This document shows positions 17,748-26,565 of a stretch of DNA of 64,000 bases, in pieces. The notes beneath the pieces were generated by a model, which saw only the letters and a program-made list of their open reading frames with translations, made no database searches and was not told the origin of the DNA. The stretch covers positions 8,742 through 72,741 of the forward strand of contig CAXBGT010000002.1 in the NCBI GenBank assembly GCA_963975265.1. The letters are read 5' to 3'. Position 1 is the first letter of the stretch, and each line of letters begins with the position of its first letter. The position numbers were made by a program, and so were the translations under genes. This DNA comes from CAJXUU01 sp963975265. GTDB taxonomy: Bacteria; Bacteroidota; Bacteroidia; Chitinophagales; Saprospiraceae.

Positions 17748-18401
17748 TTAAATCCTAATTTGACCATCCTCCATAGTTATAGTTCGATCACTCAATGCAG
17801 CTAAATCTTCATTATGCGTGACAATTACAAAGGTCTGGTTCATTTCTTTACGCAATTGAAACAACAAGTTATGCAAATCTTCGGATGTTGTTTTATCTAG
17901 ATTCCCTGAGGGTTCGTCAGCATATACCACAGATGGTTCATTCATAAGTGCTCTGGCTACCGCAACTCTTTGTTGCTCACCACCAGATAGTTCGTTTGGT
18001 TTGTGTGATATCCTTTCCGCTAATCCTAGGTAGTCCAATAATTCTTTTGCCCGTCTGAGTGATTTTTCTTTTGGCTCGCCTGCAATAAAGGCTGGTATAG
18101 CTACATTTTCTGCGGCTGTAAATTCATTTAGTAAATGATGAAACTGGAAAATAAAACCAATTTTCTTATTTCTAAAATTTGATATTTCTTTCTGATTTAA
18201 TTTTGATACTTCTACATCATCGATCCATAGTTGACCTTTGTCAGATTCATCGAGCGTGCCTAGTATGTGAAGTAAGGTACTTTTGCCTGCACCTGACTTT
18301 CCTACAATACTCACGATTTCTCCTTTTTGTACATTTAAGTCAATTCCTTTCAGTACATGAAGATCTCCGTATGACTTATGTATATTATTTCCCTTGATCA
18401 A
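17748..18401 (-). CDS. lolD: ABC transporter ATPase, LolD-like
   Basis: 217 residues, a complete ATPase: Walker A GKSGAGKST (34-42), signature LSGGEQQRVAVARAL, Walker B VVYADEPSGNLD, His switch VIVTHNEDL. The sequence matches the MacB/LolD branch, which drives lipoprotein release from the inner membrane (LolCDE) or related extrusion systems. No LolC/E permease is adjacent, which is common in Bacteroidota, so the symbol is by family only. Confidence 0.85.
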   Translation of the reverse strand: MIKGNNIHKSYGDLHVLKGIDLNVQKGEIVSIVGKSGAGKSTLLHILGTLDESDKGQLWIDDVEVSKLNQKEISNFRNKKIGFIFQFHHLLNEFTAAENVAIPAFIAGEPKEKSLRRAKELLDYLGLAERISHKPNELSGGEQQRVAVARALMNEPSVVYADEPSGNLDKTTSEDLHNLLFQLRKEMNQTFVIVTHNEDLAALSDRTITMEDGQIRI

Positions 18402-19024
18402 AATATTCGAATTTTATGTAAATATATAAGGAAGTGTTTAAGATCATAATGATAATTCCTTTGAAAAGTATTATTCTAATCCTGAAAGTTATCAGGAACA
18501 GCATTTTTTCAGCGTTTAACTAGTGCCTCAGCGAAACCTTTAGCAGTATGCGGATTGCTATTTTCTCTACTAGAGTTACTCCTGATAACTATTGTGAGTG
18601 AATGGGGTTTAGAATTTCATTATTTATCGACGGTGAGGATACAAATTGTTTTGATCTAAGTTCATTATTCATTTCTTCTGAAAGGGGACTTTTTTGTTTT
18701 TTTGTTATAATTACTATTTGTTTACGAAAATAATGAAAATAATTTTCACACAAGATATTCATAGATTATTATGTGTAAAACGAAGATAAACAGTATGTTA
18801 TGTTTTAATTTGTCGTGGTAATTCACCAAGATTAATTGTCGTCGTCATTATTTTAAGAATATTTTAGCATTTACCACGTCACATTTTGGCAGTAAAAGAC
18901 ATTATATAGATGTACGAAGCAATTACACAATTATATCCACTTCGTACGCCGAGAGTAAAGTTCCAATCGGAAGTTTGGAAAGCAATAAAAACAACTTTTA
19001 ATAATTTGTAAAACTAACGAAACT
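18402..19024. other. Long gap with a long-range inverted repeat
   Basis: No gene. AGTTATCAGGA (18487-18497) recurs inverted at 18580-18590 (TCCTGATAACT), enclosing 82 bases that also contain AGCA...TGCT pairing. This could be a structured RNA or an old mobile repeat; no known RNA family is recognised. The part from 18650 to 18800 is poly-T/A-rich and may hold promoters for the divergent flanks. Confidence 0.35.
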
Positions 19025-19222
19025 ATGAAGTACGTAACTAAATTTCTATGCGCTATAGCCATCACAGCATTTTTCTCATCTTGCGCTTCTAGCGGAAGTG
19101 GATGTTATGATTTTGGAGACAATTCAAAATTGGATAAGGCTGCTACTTGGGATAATATTGAAATAGTAGCGGTTAAAAAAAGAGATAATTGCGAAGAAGC
19201 ACCAACCATTTGTGGAGAATAA
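19025..19222 (+). CDS. Small lipoprotein, 65 aa
   Basis: Lipoprotein signal with lipidated Cys20 (AFFSSCASSGSG). The mature peptide of about 45 residues contains three further cysteines (GCYDFG, DNCEEA, PTICGE). No family recognised. The next gene, an outer-membrane beta-barrel, starts 203 bases downstream, and both may share transcription. Confidence 0.65.
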   Translation: MKYVTKFLCAIAITAFFSSCASSGSGCYDFGDNSKLDKAATWDNIEIVAVKKRDNCEEAPTICGE

Positions 19223-19425
19223 TCGTAATATCATTAACCGAATTTGATATATGATGTTCGGTAATTAATCAAAGGGGAAAGATAAGTCAATTACGACTCC
19301 TAATAAGTACCCGATAAAGTAAGTTGATACAGAAACAAGTCGAAAGTGGTCAATCACGCGAGAGCCATTTCTATGCCAAAATAAAAAACACGCACACTAA
19401 CACATTACAATAAATACATACAGCT

Positions 19426-20064
19426 ATGAAAAAAATCATAATAATTGCAGCATTCATCGTTATTGGACATACCGCATTTTCTCAATTAAGACTAGGAGTA
19501 GTAGGGTCTTATGGTGTCTCATTAGGAGAATCAACTTCAAAAATATTAGGAACGCCTGAAGGTAGAAAGGCTATGGAAATTGCTTTTTTAGAATCTAAGA
19601 ATTTGCCGTCTGTAGGTATTAGTCTTACTTCAGATTTTGGACCATTATTCGGAAGTGCAGAAGTACATTATCGTAAGAATGCATACACATTCTCAGTCCA
19701 GAATTTTTTAAAAATAGACGAACCTATGAATTATGTGGAAGAGACAAGCTCTGTAATACATATTCCCATTACTGGAGGCGTGAAAATTGGTATTTTAAGA
19801 TTAGGAGCTGGGCCTATATTTAACTTTCAAACAGGTCAAAGTAAAGGTCAATTGAAAGGATACCATATCGAAGAAAAGAAGAGGGACTTGCAAACAGGAT
19901 TTCTAGGAAGCATAGGAGTCGATATCGGGAAACATCTTCGAGTAGGAATGAAATATGAGCATTCATTTGCCAAAGTAGGTGATGATTATAAATATGCGGG
20001 AAAGAAATTACCCATTAAGTCGACCCTCAATTATTTGACATTTAATGTTGGGATGTATTTCTAA
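19426..20064 (+). CDS. Outer-membrane beta-barrel protein (8-strand type)
   Basis: 212 residues with a signal peptide (residues 1-19, cleavage after TAFS). The mature chain has alternating strands ending in an aromatic C-terminus (NYLTFNVGMYF), the signal for outer-membrane insertion, as in PorT-like/OmpW-sized barrels of Bacteroidota. It is a clear paralogue of the 212-residue product at 32265: same length and shared motifs such as 'G.L(F/Y)G.AE..Y' and '(K/R)YE..F..VG'. Function unknown. A terminator follows at 20131. Confidence 0.82.
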   Translation: MKKIIIIAAFIVIGHTAFSQLRLGVVGSYGVSLGESTSKILGTPEGRKAMEIAFLESKNLPSVGISLTSDFGPLFGSAEVHYRKNAYTFSVQNFLKIDEPMNYVEETSSVIHIPITGGVKIGILRLGAGPIFNFQTGQSKGQLKGYHIEEKKRDLQTGFLGSIGVDIGKHLRVGMKYEHSFAKVGDDYKYAGKKLPIKSTLNYLTFNVGMYF

Positions 20065-20130
20065 AAAAGATCAGTATTAAAACCCAAAATAGCTATAAGG
20101 AAAAAGTTTTGATTTTAGTAGTAAATAGTT

Positions 20131-20166
20131 TAAAGCCACGCTCAAAGGAGTGTGGCTTTATCTTTT
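20131..20166 (+). terminator. Rho-independent terminator
   Basis: AAAGCCACGCT pairs with AGTGTGGCTTT around a CAAAGG loop (one G-T/C mismatch within the stem), followed by a T-rich stretch. It ends the beta-barrel gene transcript. Confidence 0.8.
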
Positions 20167-20305
20167 GGAGTGAATTATAAATATTTTTATGTTTTTTCAT
20201 AGATTAGAGATCTTATTGAACTAGATATTTGGAATTTATCCCATCTTCCATCGGTTATACGATGATTAGTCATAAATTGCATTCCTTATAATATTTTTCA
20301 ATAAT

Positions 20306-22537
20306 ATGGCAGAAACGTTATCTATAACAGATCAAGAACAAGAAGTAATCCATGGTGAGTTTGAAAAACTTCTCGTAAGTATGGCAACAAGCTTGATAAG
20401 TGATGATAAAGCTAATCTTCAAAAAGCTTTTGAATTGGCGAATCATGCGCATAGGCATCAAAGAAGAAAATCAGGAGAGCCTTATATCCTTCACCCAATT
20501 GAAGTAGCACGTATTTGTTATCAAGAGATTGGTCTTGGCCCTACCGCTGTGATTAGTGCACTATTGCATGACATAGTTGAGGATACGCCTGTCACACAGG
20601 ACGAAATACTAAAACTGTTTGGTTCTAAGATTAGTAAAATCGTCGATGGCCTGACAAAGCTTGATGGTTTATATAATAAGGAAAGTAATAATGTTGCAAG
20701 TCCTCAAGCGGAAAACTTCAAAAAAGTACTGAGTACACTTGTAGAAGATGTGAGGGTTGTACTTATCAAAATGGCAGATAGACTACATAATCTTAGGACG
20801 ATAGGTTCTATGCCAAAACATAAGCAGCTGAAAATAGCTGCTGAGACTAGTTACATATATATTCCACTTGCCCATAGATTAGGACTTTATTCTGTAAAAA
20901 CAGAGTTTCAGGATATCTGCATGAAAATATCAGACTCTGAAACTTATCAAGATATTAGGAAGAAACTTAACGAAAGTAAGGAAGGTAGGAATGAATACGT
21001 TGATAAGTTTCTGGCGCCAATCAATGAAAAGTTGATAGCCACGAAAGTACTCTACAGAACATTAGGGAGACCAAAGGCTATTCATTCTATTTATAATAAG
21101 ATAAAGACAAAAGGAATCCCTTTTGAAGAGATTTATGACCTTTTTGCCGTGAGGGTAATTGTTGATGTTCCGATAGAGGATGAAAAAAGCATCTGTTGGC
21201 AAGTATATTCTATTATTACGGATGTATATAAGCCAATTCCAGAGCGTCTCAAAGATTGGGTCACCTCACCTAAAGGAAATGGATACGAATCCCTTCATAC
21301 TACAGTTATTGGGCCAGACGGGAAATTTGTAGAAGTACAGATACGGAGTGAAAGAATGGATGAAATCGCTGAACGTGGTTTTGCAGCTCACTGGAAATAT
21401 AAAGGTGTAAAAGATGATCACTCAGTTTATGATACCTGGTTAGAAAATGTGAGGGATATTCTGGACACACAGCACACCGATGCGTTAGAGTTTATCAATG
21501 ACTTTAAAACAAACCTATTCAACGAAGAGGTATATGCTTTTACACCAAATGGAGATATGAGAATATTACCTAAAGGTGCCACAGCATTAGATTTTGCATT
21601 TGATATTCATTCTGATTTAGGGTATAGAGCGGTTGCTATAAAGGTCAATAATAAGCTAGTTCCAATGGGACAAATGCTAGAGAATGGTGATCAGGTTACC
21701 ATTACTACAAGTAAAAACCAAAAGCCAAATGAAGAATGGCTGAAAATGGTTGTTACTGGAAAGGCAAGATCAAAGATCAGGTCTTCCATGAAAGAAGAAA
21801 AACGTAAAGAAGGTGAACTTGCCAAGGAGGCCATCCAAAGAAAGCTCAAAAACATGAAGCTTCTTTCTGAAGAGAATATGGATTTCTTAGTAAAACATTA
21901 CGGATTTAGAAATAGACCTGATTTCTGCATAGCAGTTGCTCAAGAGAAAATCAAGGTGACTGATTTTAAGAATATTCCTACTGAAAATGGGAAGTTTATT
22001 GTAGTCAAGAACAAAATTTATGACGATTCACCAGAAAAAGAAGAGAAAGTAAGAATTAAACCAGGATCGAATAAATCTAATATATTGGTAAACGGTGAGC
22101 CAGTCGATCTCTTCAAGTATGAATTCGCGACATGCTGCTCACCTGTACAAGGAGATGATATTTTTGCATACACCAACGCAAATTTAGAGATGAAGATACA
22201 CCGACAGAATTGTTCTAACGCAACTCATTTACTTGCTAATTATGGATATAGAGTCTTAAAAGCTGAGTGGGCAAACCAAGTTGGAAATAACTTCGTTGTA
22301 GATCTTATGATTACTGGAGTGGACAGTGGAATTGGTGTGATCCAAGCATTAACCAATGAAATAAGTAATAAACTAGGCGTAAACATAAGGTCATTTAGTA
22401 TCGATGGAGTTGAGGGATATTTCGAAGGGAAGGTTAGTGTAGTTGTTATTAATAAAAATCAACTAAATTTGGTCATGAGATCAGTTGAAAAACTAGAAGG
22501 TGTTTCAACTGTTACTAGAATAGACAAACCTGAGTAG
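20306..22537 (+). CDS. Bifunctional (p)ppGpp synthetase/hydrolase (RelA/SpoT)
   Basis: 743 residues, usual for the long RSH family. Domains in order: HD hydrolase (about 45-200, with HRHQRRKSGEPYILHPIEVA and HDIVEDT), synthetase (about 260-370, with GRPKAIHSIYNKIK, RLKDWVTSPKGNGYESLHTT and EIAERGFAAHWKYK), TGS (about 410-470, VYAFTPNGDMRILPKGATAL), zinc-finger/CC region (ATCCSPVQGDDI) and C-terminal ACT (about 665-740). Both active sites look intact, so it should make and degrade the stringent-response alarmone. It is followed by a fur gene with a one-base gap, indicating an operon. Confidence 0.95.
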   Translation: MAETLSITDQEQEVIHGEFEKLLVSMATSLISDDKANLQKAFELANHAHRHQRRKSGEPYILHPIEVARICYQEIGLGPTAVISALLHDIVEDTPVTQDEILKLFGSKISKIVDGLTKLDGLYNKESNNVASPQAENFKKVLSTLVEDVRVVLIKMADRLHNLRTIGSMPKHKQLKIAAETSYIYIPLAHRLGLYSVKTEFQDICMKISDSETYQDIRKKLNESKEGRNEYVDKFLAPINEKLIATKVLYRTLGRPKAIHSIYNKIKTKGIPFEEIYDLFAVRVIVDVPIEDEKSICWQVYSIITDVYKPIPERLKDWVTSPKGNGYESLHTTVIGPDGKFVEVQIRSERMDEIAERGFAAHWKYKGVKDDHSVYDTWLENVRDILDTQHTDALEFINDFKTNLFNEEVYAFTPNGDMRILPKGATALDFAFDIHSDLGYRAVAIKVNNKLVPMGQMLENGDQVTITTSKNQKPNEEWLKMVVTGKARSKIRSSMKEEKRKEGELAKEAIQRKLKNMKLLSEENMDFLVKHYGFRNRPDFCIAVAQEKIKVTDFKNIPTENGKFIVVKNKIYDDSPEKEEKVRIKPGSNKSNILVNGEPVDLFKYEFATCCSPVQGDDIFAYTNANLEMKIHRQNCSNATHLLANYGYRVLKAEWANQVGNNFVVDLMITGVDSGIGVIQALTNEISNKLGVNIRSFSIDGVEGYFEGKVSVVVINKNQLNLVMRSVEKLEGVSTVTRIDKPE

Positions 22538-22538
22538 A

Positions 22539-23027
22539 ATGGAAGTGAATCTAACATTAGAAGATAAAAAGAAGAAGTTGATTGAAGAGGTAAAACAGAT
22601 TTTTACTACTCATCTTGAAAAAGGGAAGTCTCGTAAAACACCTGAAAGGTATGCTATACTAGAGGAGATATATAGTAGGACCGATCATTTTGATGCAGAG
22701 GCACTTTATATCCACATGAAGAATCAAAACTATCGGGTTAGTAGGGCTACAGTATATAATACTTTAGAGCTTCTGGTTACTTGTGACCTTGTGACAAAGC
22801 ACCAATTCGGTAAGAACCTTGCTCAGTATGAGAAATCATATGGCTACAAACAACACGATCACCTGATATGTGTAGACTGTGGTAAAGTATTAGAATTCTG
22901 TGATCCACGTCTGCAAGGCATCAAAGATATGATGGGCGATATATTAAAGTTCAAAATAACACATCATTCTCTTAATCTTTATGGTAATTGCGATGGTGCA
23001 TGCGAAAGAACAGCGAAAAAAGAATAG
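22539..23027 (+). CDS. fur: Fur-family metalloregulator
   Basis: 162 residues. Winged-helix DNA-binding domain (RKTPERYAILEEIYSRTDHFDAEAL; YRVSRATVYNTLELL) followed by the dimerisation domain with the metal ligands QHDHLICVDCGKVLEFCD, including two of the structural Cys; a further Cys pair lies at the C-terminus (GNCDGAC). It could be Fur or a peroxide/zinc regulator of the same family (PerR, Zur); sequence alone does not decide. It starts directly after the RSH stop codon and is 30 bases from ung. Confidence 0.88.
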   Translation: MEVNLTLEDKKKKLIEEVKQIFTTHLEKGKSRKTPERYAILEEIYSRTDHFDAEALYIHMKNQNYRVSRATVYNTLELLVTCDLVTKHQFGKNLAQYEKSYGYKQHDHLICVDCGKVLEFCDPRLQGIKDMMGDILKFKITHHSLNLYGNCDGACERTAKKE

Positions 23028-23057
23028 AATAGGCTAGTTTCTAAACAGATTCAGAAA

Positions 23058-23726
23058 ATGCAGGTAAACATAGAAGCATCTTGGAAAGGAGTTCTCAAAG
23101 AAGAATTTTCTAAACCCTACTTTCCAATGATAAAAGCTGGCATATTAAAAAGTATATCGGAAGGTAAAGTTGTCTATCCTCCTGGGAATGAGATTTTTAA
23201 TGCATTTAATTTGACCCCATTTAATAAGGTGAAAGTTGTAATATTAGGTCAAGACCCATATCATGGACCTGGTCAAGCGATGGGTCTCTGCTTTTCTGTA
23301 AAACCTAGTATCAAACCTCCCAGATCTCTAAATAGAATATACAAAGAATTGCAAGCTGATGTAGGTTGCATTATTCCAAGTCATGGCGATTTATCATCTT
23401 GGGCTAAACAAGGTGTTTTTATGCCCAATGCAATACTGACAGTAGAAGCGGGAAATCCTGCATCTCATTCAAAAATTGGTTGGCATCATTTTACAGATGC
23501 GGTCATTCAAGCTATATCTGATCAGAAGGAAGGTATTTGTTTTATGCTGTGGGGAGGTTTTGCTAAGGGAAAAAAGAAATTCATTGATACAACAAAGCAT
23601 CATGTTTTTGAATCAGCTCATCCATCACCTTTAGCGGGCAATGCATTTTTTGGGAATCATCATTTTTCTGGAGTGAATGAGGTGCTGGAAGGGAGAGGCG
23701 AGGAGCCAATTGATTGGCAAGTGTAA
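23058..23726 (+). CDS. ung: Uracil-DNA glycosylase
   Basis: 222 residues, full length for family 1. The water-activating motif GQDPYHGPGQAMGLCFSV (Asp66) and the minor-groove motif HPSPLAGNAFFGNHHFSGVNE are both present. It removes uracil from DNA to start base-excision repair. It is last in the plus-strand series RSH-fur-ung and is followed by a terminator at 23802. Confidence 0.96.
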   Translation: MQVNIEASWKGVLKEEFSKPYFPMIKAGILKSISEGKVVYPPGNEIFNAFNLTPFNKVKVVILGQDPYHGPGQAMGLCFSVKPSIKPPRSLNRIYKELQADVGCIIPSHGDLSSWAKQGVFMPNAILTVEAGNPASHSKIGWHHFTDAVIQAISDQKEGICFMLWGGFAKGKKKFIDTTKHHVFESAHPSPLAGNAFFGNHHFSGVNEVLEGRGEEPIDWQV

Positions 23727-23801
23727 AGACCGAAAAAAATAAAAGTAAGGTTGGATATGCATTGAATTGAATAATAACAAGTAGAGATAAATGAAATATC
23801 T

Positions 23802-23835
23802 AGCCCTTCTGCATTAATTGTGGAAGGGCTTTTTG
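23802..23835 (+). terminator. Rho-independent terminator after ung
   Basis: AGCCCTTC (23802-23809) pairs perfectly with GAAGGGCT (23823-23830) around a 13-base loop and is followed by TTTTT. The remaining gap to 24132 shows no gene. Confidence 0.85.
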
Positions 23836-24132
23836 TATCCGAAGAACATGCCAAAGATTTAGGTATTAAGACGAAAATCTAATTGTATGACTAAATTATT
23901 AATATAGCGATCTTTTATTTTAAAACCATAATTTAAGATCATGCTAGCAAAAGACCTTGATGGCTGCCATTTCGAAAGCGATGGGTTTCAACTTATCGTT
24001 ACCTATGATTGCAGAATTTAAGTTCTCTAGGAGCGACAGTATAAATGAAACATACTTGTTCATGATTCAACTAGTTTATAAAAGTGAGTAATCTAAAGCT
24101 CATTCAACTATATTTTCATCTTGATTCAGATT

Positions 24133-24173
24133 TAGATTTGTAGATCAAATCTCAATATCGTATCATTACGATA
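24133..24173 (+). promoter_or_regulatory. TAnnTTTG box with two adjacent dyads upstream of nhaC
   Basis: TAGATTTG (24133-24140) is an exact -7 box. It overlaps the dyad GATTTG-TAGAT-CAAATC (24135-24151), and a second perfect dyad TATCGTA-TCAT-TACGATA follows at 24156-24173, 18 bases before the ATG. No clear TTG is seen at the proper distance upstream. Two dyads at the presumed transcription start suggest regulator binding or a hairpin in the leader. Confidence 0.4.
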
Positions 24174-24191
24174 CAAAATCTAATATAGGAT

Positions 24192-25655
24192 ATGGCAAGC
24201 CACGAAAAAAAGAATCTCCAAAGACAGGATGAGAATATAGTAGAGAATATTCAATTGAATATATGGGAGGCATTGATACCTGTTGTTTGTTTAATGGCAT
24301 TGTTGGCGTACAATATATTTGGAAGAGATGGCGCTTGGCTCGGAGATTATTCGAATCAGTATATCTTACTTGTTGGTGCAGCAATTGCAGCTGTAGTAGG
24401 ATTGTTTAACAAAACTTCAGTTGCCACGATGATAGCTGAGATTTGGGAGAATCTAAAAAGTGTACTTCTTCCCATTTGTATATTAATATTGGTAGGTGCA
24501 TTAGCTGGTACATGGCTAGTTAGTGGTGTCATACCAGCGATGGTTTATTATGGACTACAAGTCTTGAGTCCAGAAATATTTTTGCCAGCTTCAGTAGTGA
24601 TAGCGGCTATCATATCCATAGCAACAGGTAGTTCGTGGACTACTTCGGCAACTGTAGGGATAGCATTGATTGGAATCGGAAGAGCATTAGGAATACCTAC
24701 AGGAATGATTGCAGGTGCGGTTATTTCAGGTGCATATTTCGGAGATAAGATGTCTCCTCTTAGTGATACAACAAACCTTGCTCCGGCAATGGCAGGTACT
24801 GATCTCTTTACACACATAAAATATATGAGTTTCACCACTGTGCCAACGATTATCATAACACTTATTGTTTTTTCGATTTTAAGTTTTAGTATCGATACTT
24901 CTGGTAGTGCTAATATCAGTGGATTGTTGACAACAATAGATGCTACATTTAATATTACCCCGTGGTTGTTTTTAGTGCCAGTTGGTGTTGTGGTTTTGAT
25001 AATTTTGAAGACAAAACCTCTGATTGCTTTAGGTGCAGGAGTGCTTCTAGCGGTTGTGTTCGCACTGATGTTTCAACCTGAAGTGTTGGGAATGATTGGA
25101 TCTACAAACATTGGAGCTTTATTTACAGCTATCACAACTGATGTAGCGATCGTTACTGACAATGCTACGCTCAATGATCTATTCACTGCAAGCGGTATTA
25201 TGGGGATGCTTTTGACAATTTTACTTATTATTTGCGCCATGGTTTTTGGTGGTGTTATGGATGGTATTGGAGCGTTGTCTAGGATTACTACAGCTTTATT
25301 GTCTGTTGCAAAATCAACATTTGGACTATTCTCAAGTACGGTATTAAGTTGCATTGGTTTGAATGTGGTGGCAAGTGATCAATATCTTGCCATTGTGATT
25401 CCAGGAAAAATGTTCAAACAGGCATATGAAGACAAAGGGCTTGCTCCCGAAAATTTAAGTAGAACACTAGAAGATTCAGGAACTGTTACGTCAGTGTTGA
25501 TCCCATGGAATACTTGTGGTGCATATCAGGCTGGTGTTCTTGGTGTAGGAGTTGGAGAGTATTTTGTCTACGCTATTTTTAATTGGTTGAGTCCAATAAT
25601 GACATTGATTTTTGCAGGGTTTGGGATTAAGATTCGGGAGTTGGTGAAGAAGTAG
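24192..25655 (+). CDS. NhaC-family Na+/H+ antiporter
   Basis: 487 residues, about 11-12 membrane segments in the inner membrane. The conserved core SGAYFGDKMSPLSDTTNLAP (around residues 178-197) is the hallmark of NhaC antiporters, with GSSWTTSATVGIALIGIG before it and a matching second-half motif (EDSGTVTSVLIPWNTCGAYQAG). Members exchange sodium for protons; some homologues exchange organic acids or amines (malate-lactate, arginine-ornithine types), so the substrate is not certain. Preceded by two dyads that may be regulatory. Confidence 0.9.
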   Translation: MASHEKKNLQRQDENIVENIQLNIWEALIPVVCLMALLAYNIFGRDGAWLGDYSNQYILLVGAAIAAVVGLFNKTSVATMIAEIWENLKSVLLPICILILVGALAGTWLVSGVIPAMVYYGLQVLSPEIFLPASVVIAAIISIATGSSWTTSATVGIALIGIGRALGIPTGMIAGAVISGAYFGDKMSPLSDTTNLAPAMAGTDLFTHIKYMSFTTVPTIIITLIVFSILSFSIDTSGSANISGLLTTIDATFNITPWLFLVPVGVVVLIILKTKPLIALGAGVLLAVVFALMFQPEVLGMIGSTNIGALFTAITTDVAIVTDNATLNDLFTASGIMGMLLTILLIICAMVFGGVMDGIGALSRITTALLSVAKSTFGLFSSTVLSCIGLNVVASDQYLAIVIPGKMFKQAYEDKGLAPENLSRTLEDSGTVTSVLIPWNTCGAYQAGVLGVGVGEYFVYAIFNWLSPIMTLIFAGFGIKIRELVKK

Positions 25656-25831
25656 GGTGGTGGGTTTTGTAGAATTTGCAACTTAACTAGGAAGTGAGGG
25701 CTCAGGTTTAGTTTTCTGTATAGTCAAGTTTCAAATTCTGGTTTATGTCCAACGAATAATAACCTGCTTAGTGTTAGGAATTACTTTAGTTCGATATTTG
25801 TATCATATTGATAATCAAAATTATAATTGAT

Positions 25832-26449
25832 ATGAGGTCGAATTTTAGTAAGGAAGTCAAAAAAGAAGATTCATTTAAGACATCATATCCGACATTCAGA
25901 GGCACAGTGAAATTCATTTGGTTCGTTTTTCTATTAAGTAGTGTATTGTGTGGAGGCTTCATAATGCATGATTATATATCTTCAAGTATAGATTTGTCCA
26001 CTCTGATCGCAGGACCAATTTTTATTGTGTTGTCATTTTTTACAATTGTAATCCCATCATATTATAAGGTAATTTTCATAAATAAATACTTTTCAAATTT
26101 AGTGCGCTGGTTGGGTGTTCTTGCTTTTGTTTTTTGTGTAATTTTCTTATTTGATATTGTTCCAAATTGGTCACCAATCGTTTATTCAGTAGAATACTTT
26201 GATGAAACAGGTATCAGTATAGATTTTAGAGAAGATAACACATTCAAGTCTCGCAACACTGATATTTTTAAAACGTCAATAGCATATGGGAAGTATAAAA
26301 GAAAAGAAGGCCAAATTATTTTAATGGACGAAATCAAATTAGGAAGGTTAAGAATGAATGATACATTGCTAATAAATGATAAAGGCCTTGATTTTACTTT
26401 TGCTAAATCTTGGAGAGTAAGTAGCAGAGCTCAAGATTTCAAAAGATAG
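25832..26449 (+). CDS. Hypothetical membrane protein, 205 aa
   Basis: An in-frame TTG at 25808 would give a longer product, but the ATG at 25832 (MRSNFSKEVKKEDSF) is preferred. Residues about 35-120 hold three hydrophobic segments (FIWFVFLLSSVLCGGFIM; LIAGPIFIVLSFFTIVI; LGVLAFVFCVIFLFDIV), followed by a soluble beta-rich tail of about 85 residues. No family recognised. It stands alone between nhaC and mrp. Confidence 0.7.
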   Translation: MRSNFSKEVKKEDSFKTSYPTFRGTVKFIWFVFLLSSVLCGGFIMHDYISSSIDLSTLIAGPIFIVLSFFTIVIPSYYKVIFINKYFSNLVRWLGVLAFVFCVIFLFDIVPNWSPIVYSVEYFDETGISIDFREDNTFKSRNTDIFKTSIAYGKYKRKEGQIILMDEIKLGRLRMNDTLLINDKGLDFTFAKSWRVSSRAQDFKR

Positions 26450-26517
26450 AAATGATCTTTTCATAAGGTATATTGGTTTAATCGATTAACCCTAATTCCA
26501 AAACCATCCTCCTTCAA

Positions 26518-26549
26518 TTGTGTTTTGATTAGAATATCCATTAATTTCG
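26518..26549 (+). promoter_or_regulatory. Probable promoter of mrp
   Basis: TTG at 26518-26520, 21-base spacer, TAATTTCG at 26542-26549, one base off the TAnnTTTG box. The ATG of mrp is at 26566, so the leader would be only about 10 bases. Confidence 0.4.
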
Positions 26550-26565
26550 CAGCATAATCCTAATT

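Noticed and set aside
18402..19024. 6S RNA or tmRNA in the long gap
   Set aside because: No characteristic central bubble or tRNA-like ends were found.
20306..23726. Separate promoter for fur or ung
   Set aside because: Gaps of 1 and 30 bases and no exact box; an operon with the RSH gene explains them.
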